Below, in pieces: positions 55,766 through 64,000 of a stretch of DNA of 64,000 nt. Origin of the DNA: Aliiglaciecola sp. M165 (lineage in GTDB: Bacteria; Pseudomonadota; Gammaproteobacteria; Enterobacterales; Alteromonadaceae); the NCBI RefSeq assembly GCF_007197995.1, contig NZ_VKKH01000008.1:186001-250000 (forward strand), read 5' to 3'. The notes beneath the pieces were generated by a model that saw nothing but the letters and a program-made list of their open reading frames with translations, was not told where the DNA came from and did no database searches. Numbering within the stretch: position 1 is the first letter of the stretch; each line of letters starts with the position of its first letter. Both the position numbers and the translations under genes were made by a program.

Positions 55766-56209
55766 CTAAAGAGGAGGGAGGCTTTCTTTGGATTTACCCA
55801 TTGGAATTTTCGGGGCAAAAAACGTAAATATTAACAGCGCTAATGCCGCGTAACTCGGCTTAATTAACTCCGCTTGTTGAAAGCCGTGTCCAATATTTAT
55901 CGCCCACACTGCAAACGCCAACATACTGATAATGATTTGTGTGGTGTTATCGACTTTTTGAAAAAGTTTCAAATAGAACCAGGTTGCGAATACGCCAACT
56001 CCGAGGATGATTAAGCTAAGTGCGACAGAGTTATCCCCATTATCGGTAATTACCCCATCCATTGCCATAAACAGCGCAATGACTTCAGCAGGGATCAGTT
56101 TGAGAAGTCGATCACCGTAACCATCCGGTTCGTTAGCTCCATCCATTCCTGGCCCACCGCGTGTCGAGCTATTACCGGCGATTGGGGTATTGACAATACT
56201 ACGGCCCAT
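55766..56209 (-). CDS. Small four-helix membrane protein of the caspase operon
   Basis: A 147-residue protein. An N-terminal Gly/Ser/Asn-rich tail of about 30 residues is followed by four hydrophobic segments: LLKLIPAEVIALFMAMDGVI, then about 62-83, 90-110 and 119-135, and a short KSKESLPPL tail. I do not recognise a named family. Its start overlaps the upstream caspase gene by 11 bases, with AAGGAG inside that gene, and its stop is 12 bases before the caspase-STAND start, so the three are surely co-translated. It may be the membrane target, pore or anchor of the two proteases; that is inference. Confidence 0.78.
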   Translation of the reverse strand: MGRSIVNTPIAGNSSTRGGPGMDGANEPDGYGDRLLKLIPAEVIALFMAMDGVITDNGDNSVALSLIILGVGVFATWFYLKLFQKVDNTTQIIISMLAFAVWAINIGHGFQQAELIKPSYAALALLIFTFFAPKIPMGKSKESLPPL

Positions 56210-58112
56210 TAGATAACTCCTTGGTCTTTTGTAATTCGAAACTTCTGCTTATACCTTGCCAATCTTCGCCGGGTTCAGCCCAACTGATTATCGGGTCGCG
56301 TGTGTGAGAACCTTCCATCGCCTGCTGCATCATTTTTTGCAGCAATGTACTAGGTCCTAGTGAACGTGTGCCTGACTGCTGCAACCAAGCAAAGCTAGTT
56401 TCATCGGTTGATATCATCGCTTTGAAGGTTTCTCGACCAATAGGCTGTTCAAAATCTGCAGGTACACCTAATTGAATTTTGATTTGATTAAAACCGACCT
56501 TTAGGGTTTGCCCGCTTGTTATCTTCTCGCTGTTGTGGCCAGGCGGATAGAATAGTGCAACACGACCGCTCAAGCCGATATCTAGCACGCTTAAAAATAG
56601 GTCTCGGTCTTCGTTGTTGATTAATTCAAAAGCAACGCGGTCGCCATGTACAAAAACGGTGTTTTCATCTACTTTGGTCCAATTTGCCCCATCAGTTGAA
56701 CGATAGACATTGAAATCAACATTGAGCTGGCTTTCTGGATTAGCCAGTTTCAACACATTTTGAGCACGTGATCGAGTTTCCAAATTGCTGATAAAACGAG
56801 AAAAGTCATCTTCCTGCTGTAGGTCCTGCAAGGGCAAAACAGGGCGTTCATCTTTGCTCAGCGCTGTCCACTGTGAATCTTTGCTTTGAATACGTAAGTC
56901 GGCTGTTGCCGGAGAAGTCGAGACATCCAACAACCCCGACGTGTCAATCATATTTTGCAGCGTAGAGGCGATTTTTTCTGGCACTTCACTTATGTCAATG
57001 GATAAGGTTGGGATAGCCACCGGCGAGCTAAGCAAGATGCAACGGCAGTCTTTTGTCAATGTTTTAGCGGTGGATTCTACCGTTGCTTCTGCGGTCAGTG
57101 CGTCGACAGACATAACGGTTAATTTGGTTAATGGTGTTGATTGCTCTGTATTGTTGGTGCCAGGAGGATAAACTGCCCATTCACTGCCATTAACCACTCC
57201 ATGTGCAGCGCCACCGTTAATCGTTACAGTGTTGCCTTGCACACTTTTCAAGTTGAAATATTTTAACGGGGACACCCGATTAGTTCCGAATAAAACCCTA
57301 TCTCTTCGCCCCTCAATTTGTGGGTGCTGAGAAGGAAACAATGCGGTGATTTGTTGGCTCGCGCTTTCAAAAATGTCTTGATACGTGCTGTCAGGTTTGG
57401 CGGCTATCAACGTTTGACTTAACCAATAGGTGAGTGCGCCATGACGCAATTGTGTGCCGTCTTTTTGCAGTGAATATTCGTTAGAAAGTTCATCATCCCG
57501 ACATCCTGATATCACAACATAAGCATCACTTCTGGGTAAGAAACTGCCGCCCTCAAGATCCCGTGTTGCACTGTGTTTTTGCTTTTGGCTCAAACCCATT
57601 TCCTGTGCAGTTCGTGTATCTGCAGGTGCTCCTCGTGCAGTCGCCGCCCAAGGGTCTCGAGTAATTGTCCCTGAATGGCAGCAATCAAAAATCAACGTAA
57701 TGTTGTCGGTTTTAGTTGATAATTTTTCTAACCATTCACCGATTTCATCATCAGAAATATCCAAATTAGGGTGAGCACCTCGACCACTATCACTTGGCAT
57801 GATGGTACTGTCCATTCCGCTGCCTTCACTGTCATCTAAACAGGTACGTTGAGAACCGTGTCCGGCGAAATGAAAAACTACGCAATCTCCGGATTGCGCC
57901 TCATCAACCAGCTTTTGCATTGCCTGAAAAATTGCAGTTTGGTTTGCATCATCATCGTAAAGCTCACGAATTTCGTTGGCTTGAAAACCAAAATGTGATG
58001 TTAATATTGAATGAATTAATCGGGCATCGCTGACACAGCCAGACAAGCCGTATCTTGGATCAAGTTTAGGATATTTATCGATGCCAATTAACAAGGCGTG
58101 GTTCCGCGCCAT
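56199..58112 (-). CDS. Metacaspase-like protease with DUF4384-like C-terminal region
   Basis: A 637-residue protein. Residues 1-270 are a C14 domain (ARNHALLIGIDKYPK) with His85 in FHFAGHGSQ and Cys145 in FDCCHSGT. The acidic stretch GMDSTIMPSDSG and ISDDEIGEW resemble the calcium-binding and substrate-pocket segments of type I metacaspases. Residues 290-370 look like a beta-rich domain (GNTVTINGGAAHGVVNGSEW). Residues 470-580 are DUF4384-like (GDRVAFELINNEDRDLFLSV, GRVALFYPPG). No signal peptide or membrane helix is seen, so it is cytosolic. The ATG at 58112 has GGAG upstream; an in-frame TTG at 58124 is part of that site. Confidence 0.87.
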   Translation of the reverse strand: MARNHALLIGIDKYPKLDPRYGLSGCVSDARLIHSILTSHFGFQANEIRELYDDDANQTAIFQAMQKLVDEAQSGDCVVFHFAGHGSQRTCLDDSEGSGMDSTIMPSDSGRGAHPNLDISDDEIGEWLEKLSTKTDNITLIFDCCHSGTITRDPWAATARGAPADTRTAQEMGLSQKQKHSATRDLEGGSFLPRSDAYVVISGCRDDELSNEYSLQKDGTQLRHGALTYWLSQTLIAAKPDSTYQDIFESASQQITALFPSQHPQIEGRRDRVLFGTNRVSPLKYFNLKSVQGNTVTINGGAAHGVVNGSEWAVYPPGTNNTEQSTPLTKLTVMSVDALTAEATVESTAKTLTKDCRCILLSSPVAIPTLSIDISEVPEKIASTLQNMIDTSGLLDVSTSPATADLRIQSKDSQWTALSKDERPVLPLQDLQQEDDFSRFISNLETRSRAQNVLKLANPESQLNVDFNVYRSTDGANWTKVDENTVFVHGDRVAFELINNEDRDLFLSVLDIGLSGRVALFYPPGHNSEKITSGQTLKVGFNQIKIQLGVPADFEQPIGRETFKAMISTDETSFAWLQQSGTRSLGPSTLLQKMMQQAMEGSHTRDPIISWAEPGEDWQGISRSFELQKTKELSNGP

Positions 58113-58528
58113 AGGTTGCTCCAAATCTAAAGATGTCTATTAACATAACTGGATGTTGCCTGCGAAAGTCAGCATCACTGATCCAAACGCGTGAGAAGGA
58201 TGATATTTTCTAATCTTTTGAAATAAAGACACTGCCAGAATTGCTTACCAGCCAACCTTTTTTCGGTTTTCTTGAAAATAGTCTATTTATCTCAGATTAC
58301 AAGCACTGTAGACAAAATAAACGTTATAAATTAATAGCTAACAGACAATAAGTTAGTTTTCAAAATGCGCTTTGGAGAGCTTTATTTACCCAGTTCGCAA
58401 AAAATCAGGTGGAGGTCTGTTGGTTTTCGGTCTATTGCTTAAATTACTTCAATAATAACTGACAAAAAAGATTTAAAGCGCGTGAAGATTATGTATGCTC
58501 AAATTTTAACAGCGCCAGTGGACAGGAT
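58113..58528. other. Divergent promoter region of the caspase operon
   Basis: 416 bases, AT-rich, separating the caspase operon from the exported protein gene. I see no reading frame, no strong dyad and no clear consensus promoter. Its length leaves room for a regulated promoter or a small RNA, but nothing here shows either. Confidence 0.4.
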
Positions 58529-59002
58529 ATGAAAAAAGTCACCTTGGTTGTTTTGATATTTCTGTTTGTGTGGCCTGCTTTTTCTAAGACCTGCAAAGAG
58601 TTGATTTCAAGCCAAATCCAAACTAATTTGTCTGCATCTGCACTGTTCAATGTTGATCAACAGCTTTTTGCCGTTGTGTTATGCAAAAAGCAGTCTCCGC
58701 AACTTTACGATGTGTTTTACACACAGTTACACGACAAAAACTTACCAAAGCAAAGTGTCCCTTCTGGTATTTTATCTCGTTCTCGACAACCTGTTGATAT
58801 TACCGGTGAAGCGAAAAGTACGGGATACGTGGTCAAAGAACGCAGTGGCACTCATACCTTTACAGTAAGATTGCGAGCGCGCCTGTCAACAGGAGAGGCC
58901 ATAGATATTTCGCGCACACTACCCCTGAAAGAAGGAGAGAGTTTGGTGTTTGAAAATCAAGGGATCAATGTGGGCATTGTTAACCTTATTGATACAGATT
59001 AG
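58529..59002 (+). CDS. Exported protein of unknown function
   Basis: A 157-residue protein with a signal peptide (MKKVTLVVLIFLFVWPAFSK). The mature part has Cys in SKTCKEL and VLCKKQ near the N-terminus and is otherwise beta-rich (THTFTVRLRARLSTGEAIDI, SLVFENQGINVGIVNLI). No family recognised. GGA precedes the ATG. It is divergent from the caspase operon and convergent with cytochrome b561, so it is a single-gene unit; a link with the caspase system is possible only by position. Confidence 0.7.
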   Translation: MKKVTLVVLIFLFVWPAFSKTCKELISSQIQTNLSASALFNVDQQLFAVVLCKKQSPQLYDVFYTQLHDKNLPKQSVPSGILSRSRQPVDITGEAKSTGYVVKERSGTHTFTVRLRARLSTGEAIDISRTLPLKEGESLVFENQGINVGIVNLIDTD

Positions 59003-59010
59003 CGCTATGT

Positions 59011-59592
59011 TTAGCGCGTCATTTTTTGTAGTGTTCGATCTTTTTTAATAAAATGATGATACAACGCGGCGGCAATATGACCAGCAATTAACATCCACAC
59101 TATCCATGCGCCTAGCAGGTCTTTGTGGAGATAATCGATCGGTTTCTCGAATTCCTCAAAACTCATGTCCATCCATGAAACAACTACCACTTTGAATAAC
59201 TCGGTATCAGCAAATCGCGGAATGTCGAACATAAAGAAAAAATCTGTACTGAGTCCGGTCCCTAAATAGCCAGTGATTGGCATGACGATCATCATTGCAT
59301 ACAACGCATAGTGGCCTAGGTGGGCGGCGAGGTGCTCTAAACGGGTTCCAGGCTCTTGGCTCGGTGATACGCTGTATATGCGCCAAATAACTCGCAAAAC
59401 CACGAGTACGCCCAACGATATACCAATGGAAAGATGCAAATGCAGTGCGGTCATATTCACAGATGTATTTGGCTCGGTGAACCATTGGCGAAAATAAACG
59501 GTGCAATATGCCAATAAAAATAGCGCCGCTGTGCTCCAGTGCATCCATTTGGCAATTCTTCCATATTGATAAGAAGTGTTTTTTAGTGTCAT
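59011..59592 (-). CDS. Cytochrome b561-type membrane protein
   Basis: A 193-residue membrane protein with four helices. Haem-ligand His candidates sit in IAKWMHWSTAAL, LHLHLSIG, HLGHYALYAMMIVMPITGYL and AGHIAAALYHHFIKKD, the order expected for the prokaryotic cytochrome b561 (YodB/CybB) family, which passes electrons from quinol to periplasmic acceptors, including superoxide. The ribosome site is weak. An 11 bp inverted repeat 70 bp upstream may control it. A short hairpin GCGCTA-TGTT-TAGCGC (59002-59017) lies at the junction with the convergent gene. Confidence 0.88.
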   Translation of the reverse strand: MTLKNTSYQYGRIAKWMHWSTAALFLLAYCTVYFRQWFTEPNTSVNMTALHLHLSIGISLGVLVVLRVIWRIYSVSPSQEPGTRLEHLAAHLGHYALYAMMIVMPITGYLGTGLSTDFFFMFDIPRFADTELFKVVVVSWMDMSFEEFEKPIDYLHKDLLGAWIVWMLIAGHIAAALYHHFIKKDRTLQKMTR

Positions 59593-59941
59593 AACTTTGC
59601 AAACTATTTGTCGGTTCGGATATGGCGCAAGAATAAATAATGGCGCAACGATAGAAAATCGGAATATTTCGAATGAATTGTTCGAAATATTTGAAGGGTG
59701 TTATGCGGAGAAAATTGAGCAAGTTGGTGGTGGGAATATTGCTGAGTTTTTATTGTTTTATCTATCAAATGTACTTTTAAACTTTAGATGATGTTTGAAA
59801 TTGTTGAAAGCGACGTAACACTACCTTGGCATAAGAAAATACGCTACAACTTCGATTGCGCAATATAAAGGTTTGCTTTACGGTTGACCTATTCGTTCAC
59901 TGTCTTTTACCGAGTTATCCTATAAGCTGGAGATTGCCGTC
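59593..59941. promoter_or_regulatory. Intergenic region with an 11 bp dyad
   Basis: 349 bases between the divergent cytochrome b561 and DSD1-like genes. AATATTTCGAA (59663-59673) and TTCGAAATATT (59681-59691) form a perfect 11 bp inverted repeat with a 7 bp spacer. It looks like an operator for a dimeric repressor, placed near the b561 promoter. Nothing else convincing is seen. Confidence 0.5.
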
Positions 59942-61075
59942 GTGCTGATTAAAGATCTTGATACACCATGTTTGGTGTTAAATAAGAAGCAGGTACAAAA
60001 AAATATTGATGCAATGCAATGCCGTATGGATGCCCTCGGTATCACTATGCGACCTCACGGCAAGACCGCAAAGAGTATTGATGTCATCAACCTATTTGAA
60101 CCTAAGCATAGACAAAAAATAACGGTGTCTACCCTAAAGGAAGCGGAGTATTACTTTGACAATGGTGTTAAAGACCTTATGTACGCTGTCGGTATTGCAC
60201 CTTGTAAATTACCTAGACTTTTAGCGCTTATTCGTAAAGGCGCAAAAATAAGTGTTGTACTGGATTCACTCCAACAGGTGGCATTTTTATCGCAATGTGG
60301 GCATGACAATAATGTGGAAATTCCAGCATTAATTGAAATCGATTGCGATGACCACCGTGCAGGGATTGTACCGGAAGATCCTAAGCTAATTGAGATAGGT
60401 CGCGCACTGAATGAATGGCCAGGGGTATGTTTAAAAGGTGTCATGACCCATGCTGGTGGATCTTACGATTGTCAAAGTATTGAGCAAATTAAAAACTTAG
60501 CCGAGCTCGAAAAACAAGCTGCACTTAAGTGCGTCGAACGTTTAAATCAAAGTCAGCTCACCTGTGATGTAGTCAGTATTGGATCAACACCAACCGCTAT
60601 GTTTTGTGAGGAATTGAATGGCATTACGGAAATACGCGCTGGGGTATTCATGTTCCAAGATCTCGTCATGCATGGCTTAGGGATTTGCGAAACTGACGAA
60701 ATCGCTTTGAGTGTCCTTACTTCTGTAATTGGTCGACATGAGCTTAAAAATTGGCTTCTGGTGGATGCAGGCTGGATGGCGCTTTCTAGAGACAGGGGCA
60801 CACAAAATCAATCGATAGATTATAAATACGGTCAGGCTTGTGATCTTGCCGGAGTGCCTATTAGGCATTTACTGGTAGAAAGCACTAATCAAGAACATGG
60901 CATTTTGGCGTTCTCTTCTCCACCAATAGAGCCGCTCAAAGATACGACCATTGGCACTATTTTACGCATTTTACCTAATCACGCTTGTGCCACGGCAGCG
61001 ATGCACAATCAGTATTATGTCACCCAAGACAATAAAACGATAAGTGAAGTATGGCAAAGAGTGAATGGGTGGTAG
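59942..61075 (+). CDS. DSD1-type PLP enzyme (D-threonine aldolase / D-serine dehydratase-like)
   Basis: A 377-residue fold-III PLP enzyme. The N-terminus reads DLDTPCLVLNKKQVQKNI; the PLP Lys is in RPHGKTAKS; LLVDAGWMALSRDRG and the metal pair in LPNHACATAAMHNQYYV (His and Cys) are as in DSD1 and D-threonine aldolases. It should act on a D-3-hydroxy amino acid by dehydration or retro-aldol cleavage. The start is GTG with GGAG nine bases upstream. The SDR gene 141 bp downstream may be in the same unit. Confidence 0.88.
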   Translation: MLIKDLDTPCLVLNKKQVQKNIDAMQCRMDALGITMRPHGKTAKSIDVINLFEPKHRQKITVSTLKEAEYYFDNGVKDLMYAVGIAPCKLPRLLALIRKGAKISVVLDSLQQVAFLSQCGHDNNVEIPALIEIDCDDHRAGIVPEDPKLIEIGRALNEWPGVCLKGVMTHAGGSYDCQSIEQIKNLAELEKQAALKCVERLNQSQLTCDVVSIGSTPTAMFCEELNGITEIRAGVFMFQDLVMHGLGICETDEIALSVLTSVIGRHELKNWLLVDAGWMALSRDRGTQNQSIDYKYGQACDLAGVPIRHLLVESTNQEHGILAFSSPPIEPLKDTTIGTILRILPNHACATAAMHNQYYVTQDNKTISEVWQRVNGW

Positions 61076-61216
61076 TACTGAACTAGGCTTAGGCACTTGG
61101 TTTGTGGCGCATTATTAACACAAGTGATAATAAAATATCGGCAATGGAAAGTATTGTGTGTCGCGTGTCTTTGTTAACCTGCCTGGCAATTTGAAACTAA
61201 CAGACTCAGAGTGTTC

Positions 61217-61981
61217 ATGGCCAATCATTCTCAATTTGATAAAAAAATCACCCTGGTAACCGGGGCTGCCGCCGGGATCGGTGCCGCAGTGGCTCGTGCA
61301 TTCGCCGAGCAAGGAGCACATTTAGTCCTGTCAGATATTAACCCCGAAGGGAAACGTTTGGCACAGGAACTTAATGACGAAGGTGCAAGCGTTGAGTTTA
61401 TTCAATGTGACGTGGCAGATGCTAAATCGGTTGGTGAGCTATTTCAGACAATAAAAGACAAACATGGTTGTTTGCATATCGCGTTTAACAACGCGGGCAT
61501 TGATATCGAATCAAGTAAACTTGCAGATGGAACTGAGGACGTGTTTGACAACATCATGAATGTAAATGTCAAAGGCGTGTGGCTATGTATGCAACAAGAG
61601 ATAAAAATGATGTTAGCGTCTGGTGGCGGTGCAATTGTTAACACGGCTTCAATCGCCGGATTAGGGGCTGCGCCAACTATGAGTATTTATAGTGCTAGTA
61701 AACACGCAGTCGTTGGTCTGACTAAATCCGCTGCAATTGAATATGCTAAAAAAGGCATTAGAGTGAATGCTGTGTGTCCGGCAGTTATCGACACAGATAT
61801 GTATCGAAGAGCATTAGAGGGTGATCCAAATAAGGAGCTCGCTATCAGTAAAATGCACCCCGTGGGCCGGATTGGTAGACCTGAAGAAGTCGCTGCCGCC
61901 GTACTATATTTATGTTCCGATGCGGCTGGCTTTACGACTGGGGCTTCTTTGCCTGTTGATGGCGGCTCTACTGCTATTTGA
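61217..61981 (+). CDS. Short-chain dehydrogenase/reductase
   Basis: A 254-residue classical SDR. Cofactor motif TGAAAGIGAAVARAFAEQGA, then DVADAK and NNAGIDIES; catalytic Ser in NTASIAGLG and YxxxK in YSASKHAVVG; the C-terminal half includes VNAVCPAVIDTDMYRRALEG. LSDIN points to NAD(H). The ATG at 61217 with AGAG upstream is preferred to the GTG two codons earlier. Substrate unknown; it resembles the SDR at 30.6 kb in layout but is not a close copy. Confidence 0.9.
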   Translation: MANHSQFDKKITLVTGAAAGIGAAVARAFAEQGAHLVLSDINPEGKRLAQELNDEGASVEFIQCDVADAKSVGELFQTIKDKHGCLHIAFNNAGIDIESSKLADGTEDVFDNIMNVNVKGVWLCMQQEIKMMLASGGGAIVNTASIAGLGAAPTMSIYSASKHAVVGLTKSAAIEYAKKGIRVNAVCPAVIDTDMYRRALEGDPNKELAISKMHPVGRIGRPEEVAAAVLYLCSDAAGFTTGASLPVDGGSTAI

Positions 61982-62109
61982 AATACTTAGGATAAGATTG
62001 ATAAATTTTCGTTTTGGTTTCTAGCAAACCATTAGATAACATAAAACGTTTTAGCGTTGGTTGGTATTTTACTGATGCCTAAAGAATAACAACAAAAACT
62101 GGAGTTCAC

Positions 62110-62601
62110 ATGCCTGAAATATCACCCTTTGGATGGTTTCATACCGCAGCTGGCATTATTGCCGTATTAAGTGGAATATACACCTTGGTTGTTAACAAAG
62201 TGATTCGTTGGGATGATCTGGCGGGTAAAGTATATTTAGTCTGTACATTAATTGCTGCCGCTTCTGCATTGGCTATTTTCAGGCAAGGTGGCTTTAACGC
62301 AGCCCACGCATTGGCAATTTTAACACTGCTTGCATTGTTTGTAGGGACAGTTGCAGAGCGAACCCAACTTCTCAAAGGATTGTCAGCATACGCCCAGGCC
62401 ATGTGCTATTCCGCAACCTTGTTGTTTCACATGATCCCAGCGATTACTGATGGATTGATGCGTTTGCCGGTTGACGATCCCGTAGTAAAAAACATAGAAG
62501 ACCCGTTACTGAAAAGCTTCTATCTGGCTTTCCTAATCACTTATGTAATCGGATTTGCACTTCAGGTCATATGGCTAAGAAAGCAGTCGGTTAACACCTA
62601 G
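62110..62601 (+). CDS. Small integral membrane protein (DUF2306-like)
   Basis: A 163-residue protein with four to five helices. His in WFHTAAGIIAVLSGIY, the KVYLVCTLIAAASALAIF helix, and His in LLFHMIPAITDGL are arranged as in DUF2306-like membrane proteins, some of which are proposed to bind haem. GGAG precedes the ATG. It may follow the SDR gene in transcription (128 bp gap), but no link is evident. Confidence 0.7.
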   Translation: MPEISPFGWFHTAAGIIAVLSGIYTLVVNKVIRWDDLAGKVYLVCTLIAAASALAIFRQGGFNAAHALAILTLLALFVGTVAERTQLLKGLSAYAQAMCYSATLLFHMIPAITDGLMRLPVDDPVVKNIEDPLLKSFYLAFLITYVIGFALQVIWLRKQSVNT

Positions 62602-62733
62602 GTGCGCTTTGTTTTTCAATTCCTCGCCCAGTCTTAGCACGTTGGGCGAGCTAATCGGCTTTGCATCATATGTTGCATGAAGACTAAATGTTTGGAATGA
62701 TAAGCCTTAGGCACATTACCTAAAACGAATTTT

Positions 62734-63096
62734 ATGCCCTATAAAGTGTTTGAAGAAGATGATCACGTTTATGTTAAGTTTCATCACGCTGTCGACGCGC
62801 TAGATATCGTACAAATCACTGCCGATGAAGCCTTCATAAAACCTTTTCGAGAGAAGCGCAAAGTCGTCCACGATTTTTCTTTTGCAAAATCCGTGGACAT
62901 CGACATGCGTGAAATACGTGAAATTGCTGTGTTGTCAAACGTCGAATCTAATTTCACTGAATCTCTTACAGGGATTGTGATCCCTTTTGATGAGGAAGCA
63001 CTTGAACGAATCGAAGCCTTAAGCGCTGCGATTCGTAATGAAAAGTGGATTGTTCATATTGCAAAAGATTACGAGCACGCCAAGACATTGTTATAA
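62734..63096 (+). CDS. Small cytosolic protein, possibly SpoIIAA/STAS-like
   Basis: A 120-residue protein with no signal or membrane helix. The alternating strands and helices (YKVFEEDDHVYVKFHHAVDA, KRKVVHDFSFAKSVDIDM, TGIVIPFDEEALERIEAL, WIVHIAKDYEHAKTLL) fit a small alpha/beta fold such as SpoIIAA/STAS, but I cannot confirm the family. There is no strong ribosome site before the ATG. It appears to be monocistronic. Confidence 0.6.
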   Translation: MPYKVFEEDDHVYVKFHHAVDALDIVQITADEAFIKPFREKRKVVHDFSFAKSVDIDMREIREIAVLSNVESNFTESLTGIVIPFDEEALERIEALSAAIRNEKWIVHIAKDYEHAKTLL

Positions 63097-63269
63097 GCAG
63101 TTGGATTGCCACTATTCACTGTATCGGGATAATTCCACATCTCATTTAATTAAATTAGTTTCTGTCGTTTGAAAAAGTAACCTACTTCGCGCAATATCGC
63201 GTACTCAAAATTAACTTATAAATTCCCTACAAACCCATCCCAATAACTCTTCAGGAGTCGAAATAAAAA

Positions 63270-64000
63270 ATGAAGTATCTATCAATGCTGTTATGCGCAG
63301 CACTCATCACAGGGTGTGCAGATAACAATGGCTACCATGCAACCCAGCAAAACGCTGCGAAAAACGACAGTCAAACTGCCCCTGCGATTGCTTATCCATT
63401 GACTCGAAAAGACAACACTGTGGACAGTTATTTTACTACCCAAATAGCTGACCCATATCGATGGTTAGAGGATGATATGAGTGAAGAAACTGCTCAGTGG
63501 GTCAAGTCGCAAAATGTAGTGACCTTTGATTACCTCAATGGCATTGAGTCCAGAGATGTGCTTAAACAGCGCCTAACAACATTGTTTGATTATGAAAAAG
63601 TCGGCGCTCCTTTTAAGGAAGGCGATTACACCTATTTTTATCAGAACGATGGGCTACAGAATCAAAACGTACTCTATCGCCAAAAAGGTGATGGGGAACC
63701 TGAGATCTTCCTTGACCCTAATACGTTTAGCGAAGATGGAACTACATCCTTAGCTGGCGTGTTTTTTAGTGTTGATGGCAGTTTGGCAACCTATTTAATT
63801 TCTGAAGGTGGTAGCGATTGGCGCACTGCAATAACATTAAATTCTGCAACCAAGGAAGAAGTGTCTACACGTATTGTAAACATCAAGTTTAGTAGTATTT
63901 CTTGGAAGGGTAACGAAGGATTTTTCTATTCCAGTTATGATAAACCTGAAGGCAGTGAACTGTCTGCAAAAACTGACCAACACAAGCTTTATTACCATAC
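63270..64000 (+). CDS. Prolyl oligopeptidase (S9A) lipoprotein, N-terminal part
   Basis: The reading frame is open to the window edge (243 codons shown). The signal MKYLSMLLCAALITGC has lipobox ITGC, predicting a lipid-anchored periplasmic enzyme. After a Gln/Asn-rich linker comes the start of the S9A beta-propeller: YPLTRKDNTVDSYF, then the family signature ADPYRWLEDDMS, and GDYTYFYQNDGLQNQNVLY. The catalytic Ser/Asp/His domain lies outside the window. AGGAG lies about 12 bases before the ATG. Confidence 0.9.
   Translation, partial: MKYLSMLLCAALITGCADNNGYHATQQNAAKNDSQTAPAIAYPLTRKDNTVDSYFTTQIADPYRWLEDDMSEETAQWVKSQNVVTFDYLNGIESRDVLKQRLTTLFDYEKVGAPFKEGDYTYFYQNDGLQNQNVLYRQKGDGEPEIFLDPNTFSEDGTTSLAGVFFSVDGSLATYLISEGGSDWRTAITLNSATKEEVSTRIVNIKFSSISWKGNEGFFYSSYDKPEGSELSAKTDQHKLYYH

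Noticed and set aside
52766-58112. Type III-E CRISPR-linked caspase (TPR-CHAT) or bacterial gasdermin locus
   Set aside because: There is no CRISPR array, no gRAMP-like protein, no TPR repeats and no gasdermin-sized soluble pore protein. The small partner is a four-helix membrane protein instead.
59576-59791. A 71-codon plus-strand frame upstream of the DSD1-like gene
   Set aside because: It has no ribosome site or recognisable features and runs across the 11 bp dyad in a promoter region.

Overview
The window reads as chromosomal DNA of a marine-type gammaproteobacterium, most likely Alteromonadales (Alteromonadaceae-like). The reasons are moderate-to-low GC, three large TonB-dependent receptors, many exported enzymes and lipoproteins, three copies of a small DUF3718-like secreted protein, a PEP-CTERM protein and a PncA/PncB/NadD-like NAD salvage cluster. 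No database search was possible; every family call comes from recognising motifs and overall protein layout.

Layout. 0-7 kb: end of a CDF metal transporter, a CPA2-type cation/proton antiporter, NAD salvage genes (adenylyltransferase divergent from nicotinamidase and nicotinate phosphoribosyltransferase), then an iron alcohol dehydrogenase and an exported M20 peptidase. 7-23.5 kb: gnd, a YHS-domain protein, a TonB-dependent receptor, a dimeric dUTPase, a BlaI / M56-TonB regulatory unit with a small lipoprotein ahead of it, a HAD phosphatase, a large secreted zinc metalloprotease and a second receptor. 23.8-38.8 kb: an acyl-CoA catabolic region. It holds an acyl-CoA dehydrogenase / phosphotransferase / quinone-oxidoreductase operon (a split version of the ACAD10/11 layout), a haloalkane dehalogenase / SDR / acyl-CoA ligase operon, a divergent FadB-like / thiolase / acyl-CoA dehydrogenase operon, and an epoxide-hydrolase-like enzyme. 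38.7-41.2 kb: a ~620 bp direct repeat carrying DUF3718-like genes on both sides of a spondin/PEP-CTERM gene. 41-46.5 kb: LysR and MaoC, a third receptor, PhhB and the initiator tRNA. 46.8-52.7 kb: a YHYH / YwqK / SCO operon with an FNR-like box, a periplasmic binding protein next to a diguanylate cyclase, a GGCT-like protein, a MITE-like element and an RRM protein.

The most unusual locus is a tightly packed three-gene minus-strand operon at 52.8-58.1 kb. It encodes a metacaspase-like protease with a DUF4384-like C-terminal region, a four-helix membrane protein, and a 995-residue caspase / STAND NTPase / transmembrane / coiled-coil / TCAF-M60-like protein. The predicted topology puts the protease and NTPase in the cytoplasm and the C-terminal domain in the periplasm. 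This is the best candidate for an undescribed signalling, cell-death or defence system. The right end (58.5-64 kb) is ordinary: an exported unknown, cytochrome b561, a DSD1-type PLP enzyme, an SDR, a small membrane protein, an unknown cytosolic protein and the start of a prolyl oligopeptidase lipoprotein.
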